Source: Okeania sp. KiyG1 (GTDB lineage: Bacteria; Cyanobacteriota; Cyanobacteriia; Cyanobacteriales; Microcoleaceae). From it: a stretch of DNA of 64,000 nucleotides. The notes below the pieces were generated by a model. The model had not been told where the DNA came from, searched no databases, and saw only the letters and a list, made by a program, of their open reading frames with translations. The stretch lies in assembly GCF_014132355.1 (NCBI RefSeq), contig NZ_BLZO01000187.1:62001-126000 (forward strand), written 5' to 3'. This document shows, piece by piece, positions 62,079-64,000 of this stretch. Numbering within the stretch: the stretch's first letter is position 1; every line of letters begins with the position of its first letter. Made by a program: the position numbers and the translations under genes.

Positions 62079-62829
62079 AAGATAGTATCATGTCCGGTTG
62101 AATATTTAGGAGAATTTAGAATTTAGAATTCAGAATTTAGAATTTAGAATTCAGAATTTAGAATTTAGAATTTAGAATTTAGAATTTAGAATTCAGCAGA
62201 AGAAGAACCTATCCCACTATTTTTAACAAGCTTATTTGTTTAAGTAGAATGTGTTGAAAAAGCTGAATTTTTGGTTTTTAACTCTCAAAATATTTAGGAT
62301 TTTGAGCAAAAATATTATTAGTGGGATAGGTTCAAAGTTTTTGTTCATAGCGTAAGCGGAACGGAGTTCTATCGCGCAATTAAACGGATTAGAATTTAGA
62401 ATTTAGAATTTAGAATTTAGAATTCATATCAAATCCGGTTAAATACCCTCACAATCAATAGCTTAAAACCCTGATTATTACCTTATTGGATCTATGTGTA
62501 ATTAGGCGGGTTTGATATCAGGAGAAGAAAGTTTTTGTTCATCGCGTAAAGTTCTTGAGTAAACAAGTAAAGATATAGATGGAAAAAGTGGTTGATTTTT
62601 CTTTCCTTCCTGCCTCTTCCTTACTTATATAATGTTCGGTAGAAAAGTTATAATCAGGCTCGTAGTTGGGCTTTGCCCTCATATAAGTATTGCAAAGGCT
62701 CAAGCCCAACTACAAACAAAAAATTTATTATAAGTAATTATCTTAACTAGATTATTACCTCTTCCTTCTTCCTTCTACTATAAATTATTCCTTCCTTCTT
62801 CCCTCTTCCCTCTTCCTTCTTCCTTCCCA
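62079..62829. repeat. Spacer with AGAATTT heptamer arrays
   Basis: Tandem AGAATTT/AGAATTC heptamers occur at 62112-62190 and 62391-62424. A GTGGGATAGGTTC segment recurs near 62210 (inverted) and 62322, suggesting a small inverted element of about 120 bp (ATCCCACTA ... TAGTGGGAT). GGGCTTTGCCC and AAGCCCAAC near 62668 and 62705 are a palindromic repeat also seen at 18235. 62755-62825 is a CTTCCTT heptamer run ending at the start of nth. No gene. Confidence 0.65.
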
Positions 62830-63492
62830 ATGGTAACAACTCGTAAATTTTCAGTAAAGCGACAGCGATCGCTCGAAATACTCCTTCGTCTCAAACGTCT
62901 ATATCCAGATGCCACCTGTACCCTCAGTTATCAAACCCCAGTACAGTTACTTGTGGCGACTATCCTTTCTGCTCAATGTACAGATGAACGAGTGAATAAA
63001 GTTACACCTTCCCTATTTGAAAAATTCCCGGATGCTGTAGCACTGGCAAATGCAGATATTGAAGAATTAGAAAACCTAGTACGCTCCACAGGATTTTATC
63101 GTAATAAAGCCAAAAATATTAAAGCTGCTTGCCAAATGATAGTTGAAAAGTTCGACTACCAAGTGCCAAAGCAGATGGAGCAAATGTTACAACTACCAGG
63201 AGTAGCAAGGAAAACAGCTAATGTCGTTTTAGCTCATGCCTACGGAATTATTGTAGGAGTAACAGTAGATACTCATGTTAAACGGTTAAGTCAAAGATTG
63301 GGTTTAACAGAACATTCCGATCCAATTAAAATAGAGCGAGATTTAATGCGGTTACTACCTCAACCTGATTGGGAAAATTGGTCAATCAGATTAATTTATC
63401 ATGGCCGGGCAGTTTGTAAGGCCAAAAATCCAGCCTGCGATAAATGTTTATTAGCTGACTTATGTCCTTCGGTCGGAGGAGTAGGGGAGTAG
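62830..63492 (+). CDS. nth: Endonuclease III (DNA glycosylase/AP lyase)
   Basis: This is a base-excision repair enzyme that removes oxidised pyrimidines. The helix-hairpin-helix is LPGVARKTANVVLAHAY with the catalytic Lys. The catalytic Asp is in GVTVDTHVKRLSQRLGL. The 4Fe-4S cluster loop is C-x6-C-x2-C-x5-C (CKAKNPACDKCLLADLC). The 220-residue length is typical. Start ATG 62830 (MVTTRKFSVKRQRS). The C-terminal SVGGVGE and the stop codon are encoded by the beginning of a GGAGTAGG octamer array, so the array has overwritten the original 3' end. It probably remains functional because the cluster loop is complete. Confidence 0.95.
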   Translation: MVTTRKFSVKRQRSLEILLRLKRLYPDATCTLSYQTPVQLLVATILSAQCTDERVNKVTPSLFEKFPDAVALANADIEELENLVRSTGFYRNKAKNIKAACQMIVEKFDYQVPKQMEQMLQLPGVARKTANVVLAHAYGIIVGVTVDTHVKRLSQRLGLTEHSDPIKIERDLMRLLPQPDWENWSIRLIYHGRAVCKAKNPACDKCLLADLCPSVGGVGE

Positions 63493-64000
63493 GGGAGTAG
63501 GGGAGTAGGGGAGTAGGGGAGTAGGGGAGCGGGGAATAGTAAAATTTCTAGCAATACTAAACGTTTAAGGGTTTAACATCCTCTACTGACTACTAATACC
63601 AACTTTATAAATGTTTGTTACAAATGGTAGGGACGTTGCATAGTCCGTACGAAAGAAGGAAGAAGGAAGAAGGAAGAAGGGGAAAATATTGAAAAAAAGG
63701 GAAAAACGATAGAAATAACTATCTAAAATGAACTGGAGCAGCTATTTTTCAGCATATCCGATCAATACCTACCTTTTTGTAGCATTCTTTTTTAAAATTG
63801 GTATAACTATTAGACATCTGGTAAAAATCAAAAATAAAATCAATTCTTATCCATAAATTATCAATTATTCCCCTCTTGGGAGGGGTTAGGGGTGGGTTCC
63901 CTTTTGCCAGAAGAGCTGTTGCCTGTTGCCTCTTTTCTGGAGATGTCTATTGACTACTACATTTATAGCAATGTGCGCTGGCATATTTACAAATTGCAGG
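63480..64000. repeat. Octamer array and gene-free end of the window
   Basis: 63478-63530 is a run of GGAGTAGG octamers that begins inside the last codons of nth. 63655-63680 is a GAAGGAA heptamer run. A CTTGGGAGGGGTTAGGGGTG block at 63873-63892 and TTGCCTGTTGCCTC at 63916-63929 recur elsewhere in the window. No gene is visible up to the edge. Confidence 0.65.

Overview
This window is chromosomal DNA of a low-GC, probably filamentous cyanobacterium of the Trichodesmium/Okeania/Oscillatoriales kind. This is an inference from oxygenic-phototroph genes (PsbQ lipoprotein, carboxysome shell protein CcmP, HemL of the C5 pathway), from more than twenty HIP1 sites (GCGATCGC), and from very long gene-poor spacers filled with short tandem repeats (period-7 GAAGGAA and AGAATTT, period-8 GGAGTAGG) and small palindromic or MITE-like elements.

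Layout. (1) 1-34.3 kb and 55-64 kb are host sequence with mostly single, unlinked genes. They include hemL, hisIE, a lipocalin-like protein, a GH13 glycosidase, an M23 peptidase beside a dipeptide epimerase (peptidoglycan turnover), three tandem near-identical membrane Ser/Thr kinases, an alpha/beta hydrolase lacking the usual nucleophile, an SDR, psbQ, an FAD oxidoreductase, two tandem NACHT NTPases (the second with eleven near-identical 34-residue HEAT-like repeats), an ABC-F protein, ccmP, a secreted VOC protein and a pentapeptide-repeat protein. At the right end are a signalling island (ethylene-receptor-type histidine kinase, receiver proteins, class III cyclase), the M50 site-2 protease RseP and endonuclease III. 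(2) About 34.4-54.4 kb is an accessory island: long minus-strand runs of unrecognised, structural-looking proteins, a C39-like peptidase, a short tyrosine recombinase, an AT-hook protein, a broken ribbon-helix-helix regulator, a ParB/Rep-like gene cluster and an IS110-type transposase. I could not find terminase, portal or capsid genes, so it is best called a prophage- or plasmid-like element of unknown type, clearly decaying.

Most interesting points. Two IS608-like elements (IS200/IS605 superfamily) sit exactly 3' of TTAC and end in TCAA; removing each one on paper restores the interrupted reading frame. One has a dead tnpB that itself carries two perfect 28-bp palindromes which keep the frame. 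The other is only 235 bp and keeps just the two ends plus the segment expected to encode the omega/guide RNA. The IS110-type transposase has a structured ~320-nt leader in the place where a bridge RNA is expected, and its frame is broken by tandem stops TAG TAA. Two genes of the signalling island are each split by a frameshift in an A6 run, and both are repaired by exactly one extra A. That points either to slippage or to a systematic homopolymer under-call.

All calls were made by eye from sequence and translations. No database search or structure prediction was run.
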